Source: Clostridiaceae bacterium (GTDB lineage: Bacteria > Bacillota > Clostridia > Tissierellales > Sporanaerobacteraceae). From it: a stretch of DNA of 64,000 bases. This document shows, piece by piece, positions 61,588 to 64,000 of the stretch. The notes below the pieces were generated by a model that saw nothing but the letters and a program-made list of their open reading frames with translations, did no database searches and was not told where the DNA came from. The translations under genes were made by a program, and so were the position numbers. Location: assembly GCA_019391515.1 (NCBI GenBank), contig JAHXQP010000024.1, forward strand, positions 62,001 to 126,000, written 5' to 3'. The number at the start of each line of letters is the position of its first letter. Position 1 is the first letter of the stretch.

Positions 61588-63063
61588 TTATTCTAAAATA
61601 TTTTTATTTATGTAGCTTATAGCCTTATCCATTCTTTCAACACAAGTCTCTTTTCCTAAAATAGATATGATGTCAAATAGGCTTGGCCCTACTGTTCTTC
61701 CAGAGATAGCAAGCCTTGTAGGATGGATAATATCTCCACCTTTAATTCCTAACTCATCTATTAAATTCCTATAAACTTTTTCTACCGTTTCTACATCGAA
61801 ACTAGGAGCATTTTTTAAAGCTTCTTTCCCTTTTTCAAGTATTTCAGTTACTCCTTCTTTTTTAAATCTCTTTTTTATGCCTTTTTCTTCATATTCATCT
61901 ATGTCTTTTAAAAAATAACTGCTGGCATCTGAAATTTCAGGAAGCAATTTTACTTTTTCCCTTACAACATTTACTACCCTTTTTATATAATCATATCTTT
62001 TTTCAATATCATCCCTTCCAATTAACCCATCTTCAATAAGGTAGGGAATAGCTTCTTTAGTTATATATTCTAAATCAGATTTTGTTAAATATTGTCCGTT
62101 CATCCAGCTTAGTTTTTTTATATCATATATAGCTGCTGTTTTATTTACTTTGTCTAATGAAAACTTTTCAATTGTCTCTTCTATAGAGAATAACTCTTCA
62201 TTGTCTCCCGGGGACCATCCTAATAAAGTCAGATAGTTTACCAATGTTTCTGGGAGATACCCATCTTTTCTAAACTCTTCAACAGATGTAGCACCGTGTC
62301 TTTTACTTAATTTACTCCTATCTGGAGCTAGTATCATAGGTAAATGAGAAAACTTTGGCACTTCGTAGTCTAAGGCTTTATAAGTTAAAATTTGTTTTGG
62401 CGTATTAGACAAATGTTCTTCTGCCCTTATTACATGGCTTATTCTCATAGCATGATCATCTATTACACAGGCAAAATTATAAGTAGGTATACCATTAGAT
62501 TTCATAATTATATAGTCATCTAATTGACCATTGTCAACTACTACTTTCCCTCTAATTAAATCTTCTATTTCAGTACTCCCATCCCTAGGCATTTTGATCC
62601 TTATTACATAGGATTTCCCAGCTTTTAGGTTGCTTTCTATTTCTTCCTTTGATAAATGACTACATCTGCCTGAATATCTATATGGAAGTTTATTCTTCCT
62701 TTGTTCTTCTCTTTCTTTTTCTATATCTTCTTCAGTACAAAAACAATAATAAGCTTTTCCTTCATCTAAAAGCCTTTTTATTTCTCTTCTGTACAACTCT
62801 ATTCTTTCCGATTGAAAATAAGGTCCATATTCTCCACCTATTTCTGGACCTTCATCCCAATCCATTCCTAGCCACTTCATACTAGATAATATTTGAGATA
62901 TAGAATCCTCTTTAAGTCTTTTTTTGTCTGTATCTTCTATTCTTAAAATAAACTTTCCTTTATTTTTCTTTACAAAATAATAATTAAATAATGCTGTTCT
63001 AGCCCCTCCTACATGTAAATATCCAGTAGGACTAGGCGCAAATCTAACCCTTACTTCCTCCAT
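61588..63063 (-). CDS. gltX: Glutamyl-tRNA synthetase
   Basis: The start is ATG 63063 (491 aa), after AAAGGAGATG. The class I HIGH motif is in RFAPSPTGYLHVGGARTALFNYYF, and the KMSKS motif is KLSKRHGA near residue 250. YCFCTEEDIEKEREEQ belongs to the insertion domain. It charges tRNA-Glu and, in organisms using the GatCAB route, also tRNA-Gln. The two matching tRNA genes follow directly on the same strand. Confidence 0.96.
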   Translation of the reverse strand: MEEVRVRFAPSPTGYLHVGGARTALFNYYFVKKNKGKFILRIEDTDKKRLKEDSISQILSSMKWLGMDWDEGPEIGGEYGPYFQSERIELYRREIKRLLDEGKAYYCFCTEEDIEKEREEQRKNKLPYRYSGRCSHLSKEEIESNLKAGKSYVIRIKMPRDGSTEIEDLIRGKVVVDNGQLDDYIIMKSNGIPTYNFACVIDDHAMRISHVIRAEEHLSNTPKQILTYKALDYEVPKFSHLPMILAPDRSKLSKRHGATSVEEFRKDGYLPETLVNYLTLLGWSPGDNEELFSIEETIEKFSLDKVNKTAAIYDIKKLSWMNGQYLTKSDLEYITKEAIPYLIEDGLIGRDDIEKRYDYIKRVVNVVREKVKLLPEISDASSYFLKDIDEYEEKGIKKRFKKEGVTEILEKGKEALKNAPSFDVETVEKVYRNLIDELGIKGGDIIHPTRLAISGRTVGPSLFDIISILGKETCVERMDKAISYINKNILE

Positions 63064-63160
63064 AGATACATCTCCTTTCAAATAGCTATAACTATTATAT
63101 CATTAATGTTATCTATTAAAAATTTAAATAATCTACAAATTATAGTTACTTCAAAAAATT

Positions 63161-63201
63161 AAACAGCCTTAGTTCGATGGAATATCGAGCTTTAGCTGTT
63201 T
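63161..63201 (-). terminator. Terminator of the SurA-like gene
   Basis: The outer stem AAACAGC/GCTGTTT (63161-63167 with 63195-63201) encloses a further stem around CGAT/ATCG. On the minus strand it ends in a T run, about 70 bp after the gene. Confidence 0.7.
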
Positions 63202-63270
63202 AAGGTTGTTTTTTATTTCTACTGTCTGCTTAACAGTGCGAGATTCAATATTTATCTACCTTTTTTAAAT

Positions 63271-63972
63271 TTATTTTAATTTATCAATATAATTTGAATT
63301 TTCTATTTTAATTTTCATATTTTGTTCATAATACTCTTTTACATAATTTGTATAATCTTCTTCTGTTTCATTTTCTAATTTATTAGCATTTATATTATTT
63401 TTGATATATTTTTTAAAGACATGCTCCTGAACTTTTAAATGAGTTAAATAACGTTTTAATTCAGGAGGCCTATATTCATTCCAATACTCTTCTTTCGTTA
63501 AACCTAAATTCTCTATATAAGCTTCAAAAAATTTTACAGTTTCCTCATCATCCCCAGAATATACTGCCTCTTTCTCCATTTGAATTTCCTTTTTAATTTC
63601 CTCGTTATCTACAACTAGATTATTTTGTTTTGCATAGTATTCTTCAAGCTTTTCTGAAGCTATTTAATTAAAAGGGGTTTTATAATCATCTTTATCTTTT
63701 AATTTTCCATCAAGTTCGTAAAGTTTTTTCCTAAATTCTAACTCTCCTTTATATACTGGCTCTCCATTTATAGTAGCAACTAAGGTATCATTCTCTAACA
63801 ATTTTTTATTTTCTCTTATATTAGTTGCAAAATTTGAAATATCTTTTATATTGTTCTCTACATTATTGATATTTTCTTCGTTAGACCTTACACTAAAATT
63901 TTTATTCTTAAAAAAACATAAAGTTAGAGTTAATAAAATGCCTAAAAATAAAAAATATTTTCTATTTTTCAT
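63271..63972 (-). pseudogene. SurA-N-like exported protein gene interrupted by one stop codon
   Basis: One continuous minus-strand frame runs from ATG 63972 to 63271 with a single TAA at 63666-63664. The first part has a signal-like hydrophobic N terminus (KYFLFLGILLTLTLCFF) and the SurA_N-type ENDTLVATINGEPVYKGELEFRKKL. After the stop it continues IASEKLEEYYAKQNNLVV, then helical sequence LGLTKEEYWNEYRPPELKRYLT. A change of TTA or similar to TAA would explain it. The intact form (about 233 aa) would be a membrane-anchored or exported chaperone-like protein. No isomerase domain. AGGAGG precedes the ATG. Confidence 0.78.
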
Positions 63973-64000
63973 TTAGACACCTCCTCAAATATATTTTTTT

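Noticed and set aside
1..64000. CRISPR arrays, insertion sequences, prophage genes, T-box or known riboswitch leaders
   Set aside because: No regularly spaced repeats, transposase or integrase frames, terminal repeats, or T-box/riboswitch core sequences were seen anywhere.

Overview
The window is AT-rich bacterial DNA with low-GC Gram-positive signals: AGGAGG-type ribosome sites, many TTG/GTG starts and a long Bacillus/Clostridium-type SRP RNA. Ferredoxin-linked 2-oxoacid oxidation, a V-type ATPase, butyrate kinase, a Spo0E-like protein, a flagellin, and CtsR- and CsoR-type control together suggest a motile, spore-forming, amino-acid-fermenting anaerobe of the Clostridia/Tissierellia type. 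The taxonomic placement is inference.

Layout. 1-600: tRNA-Ser and SRP RNA behind a consensus promoter. 0.65-4.6 kb: a flagellar cluster (FliS, flagellin, a 66-aa protein, an 807-aa helical-repeat protein with a FliK-like end) behind a sigma28-type promoter, divergent from a YaaR-like gene. 5.2-7.1 kb: phasin-like protein and AarF/UbiB-like kinase. 7.2-10.8 kb: fructose operon fruR-fruK-EIIA-EIIBC with promoter and operator. 10.9-14.5 kb: J-protein and ClpB with a CtsR box. 14.6-15.3 kb: Spo0E-like gene and an XRE regulator. 15.4-21.3 kb: envelope module of two-component system, D,D-carboxypeptidase and ABC exporter, with a shared 20-bp box before the last two units. 21.7-24.7 kb: copper operon copA-copZ-csoR with a CsoR palindrome. 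25-28.2 kb: iron operon feoA-feoA-feoB-DUF2325-feoC with a Fur box. 28.4-30.7 kb: secreted collagenase. 30.75-31.1 kb: amidase remnant. 31.3-36.1 kb: pncB, then MoxR, a frameshifted DUF58 gene and DUF4129. 36.2-44.7 kb: nine-gene V-type ATPase operon. 44.8-49.4 kb: EamA transporter, NhaC antiporter and a sigma54 activator. 49.7-52.3 kb: Hsp20 with CtsR box, an untracked 41-aa gene, a D-cysteine desulfhydrase-like enzyme, DUF1622. 52.4-61.1 kb: butyrate kinase, aminotransferase, IorB, IorA, BrnQ and a PrpR-type sigma54 activator. 61.2-64 kb: tRNA-Glu, tRNA-Gln, gltX and a SurA-like gene broken by one stop codon.

The most interesting result is a pair of sigma54 circuits readable from the DNA. 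GG-N10-GC promoters lie upstream of nhaC, the EamA gene, iorAB and brnQ. They fall into two sequence classes, each next to its own sigma54 activator gene and each with its own upstream inverted repeat. Circuit 1 (PrpR-type activator) would control import and oxidative fermentation of amino acids: BrnQ uptake, transamination, indolepyruvate:ferredoxin oxidoreductase, then acyl-phosphate to ATP by butyrate kinase. Circuit 2 (PAS activator) would control NhaC and an EamA exporter.

Other points are an operator-like box shared by the carboxypeptidase and ABC transporter genes, two CtsR operons, small genes with complete expression signals (Spo0E-like, 46 aa; unknown, 41 aa), a perfect hairpin between the ribosome site and start of the AarF-like gene, and three decayed or interrupted genes.
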